64,000 nt of DNA from Parafrankia irregularis (GTDB taxonomy: Bacteria > Actinomycetota > Actinomycetes > Frankiales > Frankiaceae), in assembly GCF_001536285.1 (NCBI RefSeq), contig NZ_FAOZ01000010.1, forward strand, positions 1 through 64,000. Direction: 5' to 3'. The first letter of the stretch is position 1. Every line of letters starts with the position of its first letter. Both the position numbers and the translations under genes were made by a program. The notes below the pieces were generated by a model. It was not told the origin of the DNA and searched no databases. It was given only the letters and a program-made list of their open reading frames with translations. Below are positions 17,459 through 26,687 of the stretch, piece by piece.

Positions 17459-18265
17459 TCAGATCGTGACCGAACGCTCCCTCTCGTCGACGTCAAGGGC
17501 GGCGGCGATGCCGTCCCACAACTGCAGGCGCGCCCGCAGGGCGCGTCTCGTCACGGCTACGCACTCCGACCAGCGGGCGTCGTCCTCACCGCAGAGATCC
17601 GCCAGCATCTGCATTGCCATCGGCGTGTGCTGCTCGCCGTCGACCTCGATGTGCCGGGCGAGATAGTCGTGAAAGGTGCGCAGGCGGATCTCGTTGTTCG
17701 AGATCACCTGGGCGAACATGTCCGGAATCAGGTCCTCGCGCCCGAAGGCGAACGCCGCGGCCTGGCAGTGGACCGGCGTCTCGGTGATGATGCTCCAGGT
17801 CTCCTTCATGAAGCTCGAGGCGGGTGCCGGCACCTCGGCGAGCACCGCGGCCTCGGCGATCGGAACCCCCACCCTGACCGCCTCCAGCAGGCGATCGATC
17901 CCGTCGGTCCGCGCACCGGCCTCGATCATTCCGATCCGGTAGAGCTCGAAGTGACTTGTGTAACCGGCGTCGAGCTCGTCGCTCTCCTCCACGAGGACGA
18001 TGTCGTTGATCAGCCGGCGGCTCGAGACGGGCCCGCTCGGAACCCAGGGAAGGTCGATGCAGGTAAGGGAGCGCTGCAGCGAGGTCAGCAACGACATGAA
18101 GTCCCAGACCGCATATACGTGGTGCTCCATGAAGATCTGAACGTCACGAAGAGTGCGAATACGCTGGTAAAGCGAGTGTGCCGTGACCTCGAGACGGCTC
18201 TGGTTGATCATCTCCCGTATGCTGTCGATGCTGGAGTGCTGTTTACCCCACGAGTAGCGTGACAT
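17459..18265 (-). CDS. DUF3050 protein, haem-oxygenase-like fold, possible diiron oxidase
   Basis: This 268-residue helical protein has the DUF3050 hallmarks: '[17 protein letters not shown]' (about residues 44-60), 'PWVPSG', '[13 protein letters not shown]', 'SHFELY', and near the C-terminus '[16 protein letters not shown]'. The family has the haem-oxygenase/TenA fold. The E47-H48-H49, E93/E94, H205, D209 and H213 positions could supply metal ligands like those of haem-oxygenase-like diiron oxidases. It is the last gene of the five-gene leftward operon that starts with PABA synthase. An oxidase acting on a PABA-derived amine or ring is the natural guess, but no enzymatic role can be proved from sequence. 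The start has GAGGGAC 6 bases upstream. Confidence 0.75.
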   Translation of the reverse strand: MSRYSWGKQHSSIDSIREMINQSRLEVTAHSLYQRIRTLRDVQIFMEHHVYAVWDFMSLLTSLQRSLTCIDLPWVPSGPVSSRRLINDIVLVEESDELDAGYTSHFELYRIGMIEAGARTDGIDRLLEAVRVGVPIAEAAVLAEVPAPASSFMKETWSIITETPVHCQAAAFAFGREDLIPDMFAQVISNNEIRLRTFHDYLARHIEVDGEQHTPMAMQMLADLCGEDDARWSECVAVTRRALRARLQLWDGIAAALDVDERERSVTI

Positions 18266-18347
18266 CTGTCCCTCACTAGGTCGAACTGGCTGTGGCGGCG
18301 GCGGTGTCGTCGACGCGGCCGGGACGCGCCGGCCTGCGCGACCGTTG

Positions 18348-19361
18348 TCAGAGACGGCGGGCGACAAGCAGGTGGACGTCCAGCTCAAGCGGCCGGACGT
18401 CATCGAGCGCGAATCCCTCGTCGGCCAGCAGCTGGGCATAGCTTTCCCGGGAGCGCTCCCGTCCATGACCCATGACCGCGAGCATGTGCAGGTCGAACCC
18501 GGCGGCAAGCGACGGCGCGGCGCCGGCGGGGGGCAGCAGGCGCTCCACCACCAGCAGGGTGGCCCCCGGCCGCGCCGCCTCGTGTATGCGCCCGAGGATC
18601 CGCCGGCAGTCCGCGTCGTCGAAGCCATGGAGGATCCGGGAGAGAACGTAGGCGTCTCCCCCCTTCGGCGCCTGCGCGAAGAAGTCACCGGAGACGGTCT
18701 GAGCGCGATTCCCGAAGGGCTGGAGGTTCCGCTCGGTGGCCGCGCTGGCCACCACGTGCTGCGCGTCGTAGAGAACTCCCCGCAACGACTCGTCCGACCG
18801 CAGGATCTCGGCGAGCAGACCGCCGGTACCGCCCGCGACGTCCACCACCGTGGTCTGCGCGGGAAAAGCGTGGGCCGCCGGTACACGTGCGAAGAAGGAG
18901 GCGCCACCGGCCATCGTGGCGTCGTAGCGAGACGCCGTCTCCGAATGCGCGGGAAGGTAGTCGAAAAGGCTCCTGCCAAAGACTTTCTCGAAGCCTGAGA
19001 TGCCGGTGGTGAGCGCGTTCAGCAGCTCACCCCAGGCAGCGTAGAACTCGCTGCCGTAGAGAACTGTCAACGCGTTCAGCGAATCCGCGGTGTCCGATCG
19101 CAGCAGCTCTCCGACCGGCGTCAGGGAGTAGCCGCCCGCGGGATCGTACGTCAACACGTCGAGGTCGACGAGGAAACGTAGGAGACGAGTGACCGGATCG
19201 ACCTGGAGGGCAAGTTCGGCTGCCAGGTCAGCCGCGTTCCGGGGCCCGCCGGCCAGTCGGTCCGCGATACCGAGTGCCGCGGCCGCGTGTATCGCCTGGG
19301 TTCGCCAGTACCCGGTTGCCAGCTCGATCAGGGTACGGGCACTGGTGGAGTCTGTCGTCAC
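18348..19361 (-). CDS. SAM-dependent O-methyltransferase (family 2 type)
   Basis: This 337-residue protein has an N-terminal winged-helix dimerisation domain ('[22 protein letters not shown]') and a C-terminal Rossmann methyltransferase domain. The SAM motif is '[16 protein letters not shown]'. The segment '[17 protein letters not shown]' contains the His usually acting as base in plant-type and antibiotic O-methyltransferases. The GTG at 19361 has AGGAG upstream. It lies 31 bp after the second ligase in the PABA operon and probably methylates a phenolic hydroxyl on the ring, for example one introduced by the flavin hydroxylases. An N- or C-methyl acceptor cannot be excluded. Confidence 0.85.
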   Translation of the reverse strand: MTTDSTSARTLIELATGYWRTQAIHAAAALGIADRLAGGPRNAADLAAELALQVDPVTRLLRFLVDLDVLTYDPAGGYSLTPVGELLRSDTADSLNALTVLYGSEFYAAWGELLNALTTGISGFEKVFGRSLFDYLPAHSETASRYDATMAGGASFFARVPAAHAFPAQTTVVDVAGGTGGLLAEILRSDESLRGVLYDAQHVVASAATERNLQPFGNRAQTVSGDFFAQAPKGGDAYVLSRILHGFDDADCRRILGRIHEAARPGATLLVVERLLPPAGAAPSLAAGFDLHMLAVMGHGRERSRESYAQLLADEGFALDDVRPLELDVHLLVARRL

Positions 19362-19392
19362 CGGAGCTCCTGGGTTAGCAGGTGGTTTTCCG

Positions 19393-21036
19393 TCATTTCC
19401 GTTCGGCGACCAGCCGACTGAGGACCGAGCGCTGGATCTTCGCGGTCGACGTTCGTGGAAGCTGGTGGAAGGGCAGCTCCACGGGCTCCGCCATGTCCGG
19501 GAGCCCGTCGATCGCCCGCGCCCAGCGGGCCCGGTCCAGCGGTCCGTCATCACGCGTGCACACGACCGGGACGGGCTCGCCCTCGGGACCGGCGACGATC
19601 ACGATCTCCCGCAGCTCGGTGAGGCGGCCCATGAGGATGTCCTCGGCCTGCAGGTTGCTGGGCATCGACGCGATCTGGTCGACCTCGCGGTCGATCAGGT
19701 AGAGCAGACCTCGCCGGCTTCGGTAGCCCATGTCACCGAGCCGCCACCAGCCGTCGCGGAGCTGGCTCGCGAAACGCTCGTCCTCGCCGAGGTAGGTCAG
19801 CGCGCGGCCGCGGCTGCGCACCTCGAGGTGGCCCGCCTCACCCGGCCGGACCCGCCGCCCGTCCGCGCCGACGACCCTCAGCCTGATGAAGCCGGGCAGT
19901 GTGAGCCCGACGCAGCGCCCGTCCGCCTGGGCGGCTCCGCGACGGGTGAACCATCGGCCGGCCACAGGTCCCGTCTCGGACTGCCCGTAGAACGCGAGCA
20001 TCAGCGGCCGCCGGTGTTTCGAGGCGGACAGGAGCCTGGCGACGGTCCGCGGATGAATCGCGTCGAACGTAGCGGCATAGTATTTGATGCTCGACAGGGG
20101 CTGGCCGGGCGCGTCGACCAGATCCTCCCAGTCGATGAAGGCGTTGGGATGGGTTTCGATGAATCCAGGACGGGTCCGGACGAGCAGTGGCCCGACGGTC
20201 TCGGGAGCCGAGTCCGAGGCGATCACCAGCGGATTTCCGTAACGCAGGAAGACGCCGAGAGCATGGTAGAAGCGAGAATGCACGAAGGTCAGACAGAAAG
20301 CCACCTTGAGGCGTTTCCTGACCGGCGAGGCGATCGCCAGCTGCGGAATCAGCCGATGCCAGAGCGCCCCGGCACAGTGCACCACCAGCTTGGGAACACC
20401 GGTGGTTCCCGAACTGTGCGTGATGAGCGCCGGCTCCTTCGGATGCAGCAGCACCGGATCCCGCGGCGGCGAGCCCGCATACCCGCCCAGGCGGACCACC
20501 GGCGACGGCGCGCCGCTATGATCGTGAAGCGGGTGGTCGACGGCCCCGTTGCGGACGGCCCCGTCGTCGAGGACGACCTCGCCGTCGACGGCGTGCCCGT
20601 CGTCGACCAGGACGCTGCCCCGGACCACAAGCTCCTGCGCCGCGAGCGGGCCGGCGAGCGTCTCCGTGTCGGTCAGCAACCACGGCCGGTCCAGCCGACG
20701 GATCAGCTCGGTCGCGATGTCTCCGGGCAGAGCCGGTGCGAGCAGGGCGGGAACCGCGCCGATCCGGGCCGCCGCGCAGGCGAGGAGCGCGATGTCGAAG
20801 TTGTTCTGCTTGTAGATCGCCACCCGCTCGGCGGGCCGGATGCCGATCGCCCAGAGGCGCGCCGCCAGGTCCGCGACCAGGGTGGCGAGATCGCCGACAG
20901 TCGCCTGCGGAGCGTCTGGCGCGCAGCCCAGGGGCTGGTCGAGGCTCACGGAAACAGCGGGATGTGCGTCAGCGGCCTGATCGAACATGCGGCCTATGTA
21001 GAAGGCACGCACTCCTGTGTTGAGATCGGCGGACAC
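19393..21036 (-). CDS. Adenylate-forming ligase, second of the PABA operon
   Basis: This 547-residue ANL enzyme has 'LITHSSGTTGVPKLVVH', 'FYGQSETGPVAG', 'WWRLGDMGYRSRRGLLYLI' followed by 'DREVDQIA', and the catalytic lysine motif 'LPRTSTAKIQR'. The GTG at 21036 has AGGAG upstream; a nearer ATG is out of frame. It follows the benzoate-CoA-ligase-like gene after 25 bp. With no carrier protein in the cluster, it may form a CoA thioester of a second acid, or join acyl-AMP directly to an amine as in stand-alone amide synthetases. Its divergence from the first ligase argues for a different substrate or reaction. Confidence 0.8.
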   Translation of the reverse strand: MSADLNTGVRAFYIGRMFDQAADAHPAVSVSLDQPLGCAPDAPQATVGDLATLVADLAARLWAIGIRPAERVAIYKQNNFDIALLACAAARIGAVPALLAPALPGDIATELIRRLDRPWLLTDTETLAGPLAAQELVVRGSVLVDDGHAVDGEVVLDDGAVRNGAVDHPLHDHSGAPSPVVRLGGYAGSPPRDPVLLHPKEPALITHSSGTTGVPKLVVHCAGALWHRLIPQLAIASPVRKRLKVAFCLTFVHSRFYHALGVFLRYGNPLVIASDSAPETVGPLLVRTRPGFIETHPNAFIDWEDLVDAPGQPLSSIKYYAATFDAIHPRTVARLLSASKHRRPLMLAFYGQSETGPVAGRWFTRRGAAQADGRCVGLTLPGFIRLRVVGADGRRVRPGEAGHLEVRSRGRALTYLGEDERFASQLRDGWWRLGDMGYRSRRGLLYLIDREVDQIASMPSNLQAEDILMGRLTELREIVIVAGPEGEPVPVVCTRDDGPLDRARWARAIDGLPDMAEPVELPFHQLPRTSTAKIQRSVLSRLVAERK

Positions 21037-21061
21037 GTCGCGTTCATCTCCTGAAGATCGC

Positions 21062-22666
21062 TCAGCGGAGGCCGGCCGGATCTGGACCGAGCCACGTCGT
21101 CGAGGCGGGCGTCGCGGTGGGATGCGGGACTTCTGGACGGCCGGCCGGGCTGGAGCCCGGGCTGGCGGGCGGGTTCTCGGCGGCGAAGAGGCCACTGCGC
21201 AGCTGGAAACGGCGAAGCTTTCCCGAGGCGGTGCGTGGGAGGGCGGGCACAAGATGGACGGTCCGGGGAACCTTGAACGGCGCGAGGCGTTCCCGCGCGA
21301 AACCCACCAGATCCTGTTCGAGCCGGCTGCCGGACTCCTCCGGCCGGCGCGGCACCACATAGGCCCGCAGCCGGGTCGCGCCGGTCTCGTCGGGAACCGC
21401 GGCCACGGCGACCTCGGAAACAAGCGGATGTGCGCCGAGAACCCCCTCGATCTCCAGCGGTGACACCGTGATCCCGCCGACCATCTCGAGATCGTCAAGC
21501 CGCCCGAGATGTACGAAGGTGCCGTCCGGGTTACGCATCCCGCGGTCGTTGGTCGCAAGCCAGCCTCCGCGAAGGGCCGCCGCGGTCTGCTCCGGCCGGT
21601 TGAGGTAGCCGATCATGAGGGTCGGCCCGGTGACCCACAGCTCACCGACGGTCCCGTGGGGGCACGGCCGGCCCTCGGGATCACGCACCTGAACCGTGAA
21701 GCCGGGCACCGCACGCCCGACCGTGCCCGCAACGTTGGCGTCGACGCCGTTCGCCACGAAGGCGCACCCCACCTCCGTCTGCCCGAGCTGCTCCAGGACC
21801 GGGGCGCCCAGCAGGTCGGACGTGCGCCCACCGAGTTCCAGGCTCAGCCGTTCGCCGGCGGACACCGCCGCCCGGACCGAGCCGAATGAGGCGGGTTCCG
21901 CCGAACGCCCCAGGCCCGCGAACGCCGACGGGACCGCGTACAGCAGGGTCACCCCGTGTCGACTGACAAGCTCCTCGACGGCCTCCGGGCCGGGACGTTC
22001 TCGCAGGAGCACAACCGACCCACCCGAATACAGCGGGAAAACCAGGGAGTTGCAGAGGCCATAGCCGAAATAGAGCTTCGACACGGACAGCGTCACATCG
22101 GTCGGCCCGGAACGCAGCAGCGCCTCGCCGATGCTCTGATGGTAGAAGCGGGGGTTCCCCTGCCGGAACATCGCCCCTTTCGGGGATCCCGTCGTCCCGG
22201 ACGTGTAGGTGAGATAGAGAGGCTCGTCGGTACGCACGACCGGCCCGGCCTCGGCCTGATGTGCCTCGGCCAGCAGCTGATCACCACTGCGCACCACGGT
22301 GGCCGTGAACCGGGAGCAGATCTCCTCGTCCGCGACGACGATTCCCGCGGCGCAGTCGTCGGCCATGAATCCGTGGTCGTGCGCGGTCAACAATGGGTTC
22401 ACCGGGACGGCGGTCGCTCCGCACCGCACGGTTCCGAGGAAGGTCGCCACCCAGGCGGGCCCGTCGGACAGCGCGATCAGCACCCTGCGGCCGGGCCCGG
22501 CGCCATGCCGGACCAGCACCTGACCGACTCGCGCGGCCAGGTCGTGTAACTCCCCGTAGGTGATCACCTGGTCCTCGAACAGGAGGGCCGGTCGGTCCGT
22601 CCAGCCCCGGGACCGCGCCAGGTCCGCCAACTCCGCGGCCAGGTTCCTGGGCGGCCGCCCGTTCAT
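21062..22666 (-). CDS. Benzoate-CoA-ligase-like adenylate-forming enzyme
   Basis: This 534-residue ANL enzyme shows 'LYLTYTSGTTGSPKGAM', 'EQLGQTEVGCAFVANG', 'WLATNDRGM', 'HLGRLDDLEMVGGITVSP' and 'LPRTASGKLRRFQLR'. The 'SKLYFGYGLCNSLVFPLYSG' segment is typical of benzoate/4-hydroxybenzoate-CoA ligases. Since the preceding gene makes aminodeoxychorismate and a PabC-like gene is close by, p-aminobenzoate or a hydroxylated form is the likely substrate. Its ATG overlaps the stop of the synthase gene as ATGA, so the two are translated in concert. The C-terminus carries about 45 extra Pro/Ala-rich residues. Confidence 0.8.
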   Translation of the reverse strand: MNGRPPRNLAAELADLARSRGWTDRPALLFEDQVITYGELHDLAARVGQVLVRHGAGPGRRVLIALSDGPAWVATFLGTVRCGATAVPVNPLLTAHDHGFMADDCAAGIVVADEEICSRFTATVVRSGDQLLAEAHQAEAGPVVRTDEPLYLTYTSGTTGSPKGAMFRQGNPRFYHQSIGEALLRSGPTDVTLSVSKLYFGYGLCNSLVFPLYSGGSVVLLRERPGPEAVEELVSRHGVTLLYAVPSAFAGLGRSAEPASFGSVRAAVSAGERLSLELGGRTSDLLGAPVLEQLGQTEVGCAFVANGVDANVAGTVGRAVPGFTVQVRDPEGRPCPHGTVGELWVTGPTLMIGYLNRPEQTAAALRGGWLATNDRGMRNPDGTFVHLGRLDDLEMVGGITVSPLEIEGVLGAHPLVSEVAVAAVPDETGATRLRAYVVPRRPEESGSRLEQDLVGFARERLAPFKVPRTVHLVPALPRTASGKLRRFQLRSGLFAAENPPASPGSSPAGRPEVPHPTATPASTTWLGPDPAGLR

Positions 22667-24843
22667 CGCGGGGCTCCGGAGAACGCGCGCTGCCCGGAGA
22701 CGGCCCGGCCGGCCGCCGGACTGGCCACCGCGCGGACGGTCGTCGCCGCCTTGAGCAGCATCTCGTCCAGTTCCTCGCCGGGATCGGAGTCCAGGACGAT
22801 CGCGCCCCCGCTGCCGACATGCCAGACGTCGTCCACCAGAACCGCGGTGCGGATGACGATGCTCAGGTCCGCTGTCCCGTCGCAGCCAAGAAAGCCCAGC
22901 GCCCCTGAGTAGATACCACGGGCGTCGGTTTCGAGCGTGTCGATGATCTCCATTGTCCGCAGCTTCGGGGCACCCGTCATGGAGCCCCCCGGAAAACAGG
23001 CCCGCACACAGTCGATCACACTTCGGCCGGTTCGCAGCCGTCCGCGCACGGTCGATACCAGCTGATGCACGGTCGCATAGGTCTCGGTCGCCATGAGGCG
23101 CGGCACGTGCACGCTGCCGATCTCGCAGACCCGACCGAGGTCGTTGCGCAGGAGGTCGACAATCATGAGGTTCTCGGCCCGGGTCTTGGGGCTCGTCCGC
23201 AGTTCGTGACACAGCTGGAGGTCATGCGCGGCGTCCTTTCCCCGCGGCGCCGTCCCCTTGATCGGCTTGCTTTCGACCCAGCGATTTCTGTCGATACGCA
23301 GAAACCTCTCCGGTGAGGAGCTGGCGACCTCGACCCCGGCAAGCCGGAGATAGGCCCCGTAGGGCGCCGGGTTCCATCGCCGAAGCGCGAGATACGCCGC
23401 CAGCCCGTCGTCCACGGCCGGCAGGCGCACCATGTTGGTAAGGCAGATCTCGTAGCTCTCCCCAGCCACGAGCTTCGCCTGACAATGATCGATGTCGGCA
23501 AGGTATCGGGCTCGGTCACGGCTCAGGTAACCATTGACCAGCGCCCGGTCGAGAGGCGGCGGATTCGACGTCCCGGCCGGCCTGGGAAGAACCTCCCCGG
23601 AATCACTGAGCAGTGCCAGGCGCGCGGCGGTCGACTCGATCCAGTCCGACGTGCCGTCCGCCTCCAGGGCCAGCAGGTAGGTGGTTTTCTCCTCGTGGTC
23701 GATGGCGATCATCCGGTCGACGAACATCCAGGCCGCGTCGGGCGCGCCCGAACGATGCGCGTTCGTCGCCCCGAGATCCGCCTTGAGTTCATAACCGAAG
23801 TAGCCGACATACCCGCACCGCAGGTCGAAGGGCAGGTCGGGGCCTTCGATCCGCCGCTCGGCCAACGCCTCCTCGAGATAGTCGAAGATTGTTCCGGGTA
23901 CCAGGCTGACCTCGCCCCGAGAACGTACCGAAACGTGCGGATCACCTACCTGGTAGGACACCACTTCACCCAGCGGGCCACCGGCGTCGCCCAGGAAGGA
24001 GAATCTGGCGAGCCCTTCGGGGCGATAGGAGCTGTCGAGCCAGAACGCGTCGGGCGACTCCCCGTACAGTTCACGGAATGCCGCCGGCGCGTCGGCCGCA
24101 CCGGGCAGCGTGCGGACGTTCAGCCGATGAAGCCGGCCGGTCCGGGACGCGGACACGGGACCGGGCTGCGCCCTCCCGTCGTCCTCACGGCGCCGCGGAA
24201 GCACCCTGGTCCTGCCGGTCGGCCGGACCGCTCCCCGCCCGCCAGCACTTCGACCCGGCCGTGCGAGCTGCTCTGTCAGGGCACGAAAGTTCGCCAACAG
24301 CTGTCTTCCGTGCTCTGTCGCGACCGACTCCGGGTGGAACTGGACGCCCCACAGAGGCCGGGAACGGTGCTCGACAGCCATGATCACATCGTCCTCGGCC
24401 CAGGCGACGGCGCGCAGGCCCACGGGCAACGGGTCCGCGAGGGCCAGGGAGTGATAGCGCACCGCGAGAAAGGTGCTCGGAATGTTCTGGAAGAGCCCCG
24501 TTCCGTCATGGCGGACCGAGCTGAGAAATCCGTGCCTTGGTTTCGGCGCCGGCTGGACCCGAGCTCCCTCATACGCCCCGATGCCCTGGTGGCCCAGGCA
24601 GACACCCAGCACGGGCACCTCGGCCTGCGCGATGACCTGTGCCGAGATCCCGAAATCCCGGTCGACATCCGGACGTCCCGGACCGGGCGAAATGATCACA
24701 TTGTCGTAGACGTCCAGCCGACCGAGCTCTTCGAGCGAGGTGTCATTGGTGATGACCGCCGGCTCCACGCCGTTCACCTCGGCTACGAGCTGGAACAGGT
24801 TATATGTGTACGAATCGAAGTTGTCGATCAGCAGGGTTCGCAC
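22663..24843 (-). CDS. pabAB: Fused 4-amino-4-deoxychorismate synthase (PabA-PabB)
   Basis: This 726-residue fusion has a class I glutamine amidotransferase (Cys82 in 'LGVCLGHQG', His170 and Glu172 in 'VQFHPES'), a linker (about 190-240), then a chorismate-binding domain. The latter contains 'KPIKGTAPRG' (Lys529). That lysine marks PabB-type enzymes, whereas anthranilate synthases have Ala there. Also visible are 'ENLMIVDLLRNDLGRVC', 'FPGGSMTGAPK' and 'GIYSGALGF'. It should convert chorismate and glutamine to aminodeoxychorismate. The GATase-first order is that of actinomycete antibiotic-associated PabAB proteins. The GTG start has AGGGGAA upstream. It heads the leftward operon. Confidence 0.9.
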   Translation of the reverse strand: MRTLLIDNFDSYTYNLFQLVAEVNGVEPAVITNDTSLEELGRLDVYDNVIISPGPGRPDVDRDFGISAQVIAQAEVPVLGVCLGHQGIGAYEGARVQPAPKPRHGFLSSVRHDGTGLFQNIPSTFLAVRYHSLALADPLPVGLRAVAWAEDDVIMAVEHRSRPLWGVQFHPESVATEHGRQLLANFRALTEQLARPGRSAGGRGAVRPTGRTRVLPRRREDDGRAQPGPVSASRTGRLHRLNVRTLPGAADAPAAFRELYGESPDAFWLDSSYRPEGLARFSFLGDAGGPLGEVVSYQVGDPHVSVRSRGEVSLVPGTIFDYLEEALAERRIEGPDLPFDLRCGYVGYFGYELKADLGATNAHRSGAPDAAWMFVDRMIAIDHEEKTTYLLALEADGTSDWIESTAARLALLSDSGEVLPRPAGTSNPPPLDRALVNGYLSRDRARYLADIDHCQAKLVAGESYEICLTNMVRLPAVDDGLAAYLALRRWNPAPYGAYLRLAGVEVASSSPERFLRIDRNRWVESKPIKGTAPRGKDAAHDLQLCHELRTSPKTRAENLMIVDLLRNDLGRVCEIGSVHVPRLMATETYATVHQLVSTVRGRLRTGRSVIDCVRACFPGGSMTGAPKLRTMEIIDTLETDARGIYSGALGFLGCDGTADLSIVIRTAVLVDDVWHVGSGGAIVLDSDPGEELDEMLLKAATTVRAVASPAAGRAVSGQRAFSGAPR

Positions 24844-25092
24844 CGGATTCCCCTAGCTCTGGACGTGAAGATGCCTGCGTCGAATCACGCGGACCATGCG
24901 GCCGGCAGCCCGGACTGGCCCACGATTTCCCGGCGGAAGCCGGCGGGCATGGGCCAGGATCACGAAAAGAAGGACATGCCACACGCAGGACTTCCACCCC
25001 GGAGGATCCGTGGATCCAAGGAGAAGCCAGATGCCGTGGCCGACGAAAACGCAGGCGAGTGGATATCTCGCGGAAGGCGTTCGCCCAAATGC

Positions 25093-25120
25093 AACCCGGG
25101 CGAAGCTTATAGCCCGGGTT
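25093..25120. promoter_or_regulatory. Inverted repeat in the divergent region
   Basis: AACCCGGGC-gaagcttata-GCCCGGGTT has 9-bp perfect arms and a 10-base centre. It could be an operator or a small terminator separating the two arms. It is about 250 bp from the synthase start and 330 bp from the hydroxylase start. Confidence 0.35.
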
Positions 25121-25360
25121 CCCTGGATGCAACAGCGTTCGCGAATGTCACCCGAAATGCCAGGTCAGCGGCCACGACCGTACCGATGTCGTGCATGTGC
25201 GCCGCCAGGACCCGCAGCCGGCCCAACCCACCGGGGGACGTGAGACAGATCACCCCACCCACCATCAACGGCGGCGAACCAACGCTGATGCCCTGCTGGG
25301 GGCACCTGTTCTTCCATTTCTGCCGGACCGGCCGGTGCGACGCCCGCTTTCACCCGGCGG

Positions 25361-25391
25361 TTGACATGCTCCGGACTCGCTCTCGTAATGT
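25361..25391 (+). promoter_or_regulatory. Promoter for the flavin hydroxylase/PabC pair
   Basis: TTGACA at 25361-25366, with TAATGT at 25386-25391 (19-base spacer) or CGTAAT at 25384-25389 (17-base spacer), lies about 60 bp upstream of the hydroxylase ATG. The -35 element is a perfect consensus, rare in G+C-rich DNA. Confidence 0.45.
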
Positions 25392-25448
25392 CATGGCGCC
25401 GCTCTGAGGACTTCGGGCGGGCTGCGACATTCCGCGGAGAGGAAGATC

Positions 25449-26687
25449 ATGACGACCCCTGCCCGGAAGAAGGAGCAGTACCCGGTGCTCGTCGTCGGTG
25501 CTGGGCCGGTTGGCCTGGCGACCGCCCTGGCTTTACGTTCGTTTGGTGCTCCGGTGATCCTGCTCGAAGCTCGGGAGGCGGACGCCACCCGGCCGGGCAG
25601 CCGCGCGCTGTATGTGCACGGTGAATCGCTGCGGTTGCTTGGCCTGGCCGACCCCCGCCTCGCAGCCGACCTCAGCGAGCACGGGATCCTCTGGACCGCG
25701 CGGCGCACGCTGTTCCGGGGCCGGGAGGTATATGCCAAGCAGTACCCGCGGCCTCGAGCCGGTCGTCCTGTCCCCTACACCAGCCTTCGCCAGGTGGACA
25801 CCGAGGGCTTTCTGCGCGCGGCGTGCGCACGGGCTGGCGTCGACATCCGGTGGGGCTCGCCCGTGATCCGGCTCGACGCCGCCGACGACGAGGTCACGGT
25901 CGAGGTCGAGAGTGGCCGGTCCTTCACCACCCGCTATCTCATCGGTGCGGACGGCCCCCGCTCCACGATCAGGCGGCTCGCCGGCATCGGCATGCAGGGC
26001 GAGAGATCCGAGGGCTTCCATGTCACGGTGGACATCGCGGACACCGGGCCCGACGCGTTGCCACCCGAGCGGACCTTCCACTACGAGCATCCCGGGACCG
26101 ATGGCCGGCATCTGATGCACGTGCCGTTCCCGAACGGCTTCCAGCTCGATCTGCAGTGCCGTGGTTCCGACCGGGCCGAGGACTTCGACTCACCGGAGGC
26201 GCTCGCGCGCTGGCTACCGAAGGTGGTCGACGGCAGATATCTCGAGTCGGTGCTGTGGACGGCGACCTACCGGTTCCAGCGGGTCGTGGCCGACTCGTTC
26301 GTCGACCCACATGGCCGGATCCTGCTCGTGGGCGAGGCGGCCCACCTGTTCCCACCGCTCGGCGCACGCGGCATGAACAGCGGTTTCGCGGACGGAGACG
26401 AGGCGGCGCGGGCCGTCGTCCTGGCCCTCGCCGCGAGGTCAGCCGGCCAGGCGGACGAGGCGGTGCGCCGGTTCGCGACGACCAGGCGGGCCGCCGCGCT
26501 GCGCAACAGCCAGGCCGCCGGCACCGCGCTCGTCCACCTGCAGGCGACCCGGCCGATCCTGCGGACCCGGCAGCGGACCGCCGCGGCACTGGCGCCATGG
26601 ATACCGTCCTGTGGCACATGGCTGGAACGGGCGGTGTACGGTCCACGCCGTCCGGCCACCGACACCGCGCTGGCAGGCAGGTACTGA
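25449..26687 (+). CDS. FAD-dependent aromatic hydroxylase
   Basis: This 412-residue group A flavin monooxygenase has the N-terminal dinucleotide fold 'VVGAGPVGLATALALRSFG', the DG motif 'YLIGADGPRSTIRRL' and the second FAD motif 'LVGEAAHLFPPLGARGMN'. This is PheA/MhpA-like in character. It probably uses NAD(P)H and O2 to hydroxylate an aromatic ring. The ATG has GGAGAGGAAG upstream. The PabC-like gene starts immediately after its stop (TGA then GTG), so the two are coupled. Candidate substrates are PABA or a later aromatic intermediate. The C-terminus is shorter than in phenol hydroxylases, which carry a thioredoxin-like domain. Confidence 0.85.
   Translation: MTTPARKKEQYPVLVVGAGPVGLATALALRSFGAPVILLEAREADATRPGSRALYVHGESLRLLGLADPRLAADLSEHGILWTARRTLFRGREVYAKQYPRPRAGRPVPYTSLRQVDTEGFLRAACARAGVDIRWGSPVIRLDAADDEVTVEVESGRSFTTRYLIGADGPRSTIRRLAGIGMQGERSEGFHVTVDIADTGPDALPPERTFHYEHPGTDGRHLMHVPFPNGFQLDLQCRGSDRAEDFDSPEALARWLPKVVDGRYLESVLWTATYRFQRVVADSFVDPHGRILLVGEAAHLFPPLGARGMNSGFADGDEAARAVVLALAARSAGQADEAVRRFATTRRAAALRNSQAAGTALVHLQATRPILRTRQRTAAALAPWIPSCGTWLERAVYGPRRPATDTALAGRY

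Larger units (their letters stand above)
24844..25448. other. 605-bp divergent control region of the PABA locus
   Basis: The region separates the leftward synthase operon from the rightward flavin hydroxylase/PabC pair. No convincing gene was found; the short open frames lack family resemblance. It contains an inverted repeat, AACCCGGGC-N10-GCCCGGGTT (25093-25120), and a promoter-like sequence in front of the hydroxylase (25361-25391). The unusually long gap suggests the control sites of both arms lie here. Confidence 0.5.

Noticed and set aside
22663-24843. Annotation as anthranilate synthase or phenazine PhzE.
   Set aside because: The domain order is amidotransferase first, opposite to PhzE, and the chorismate domain has the PabB-type PIKGT lysine rather than the Ala of anthranilate synthases.
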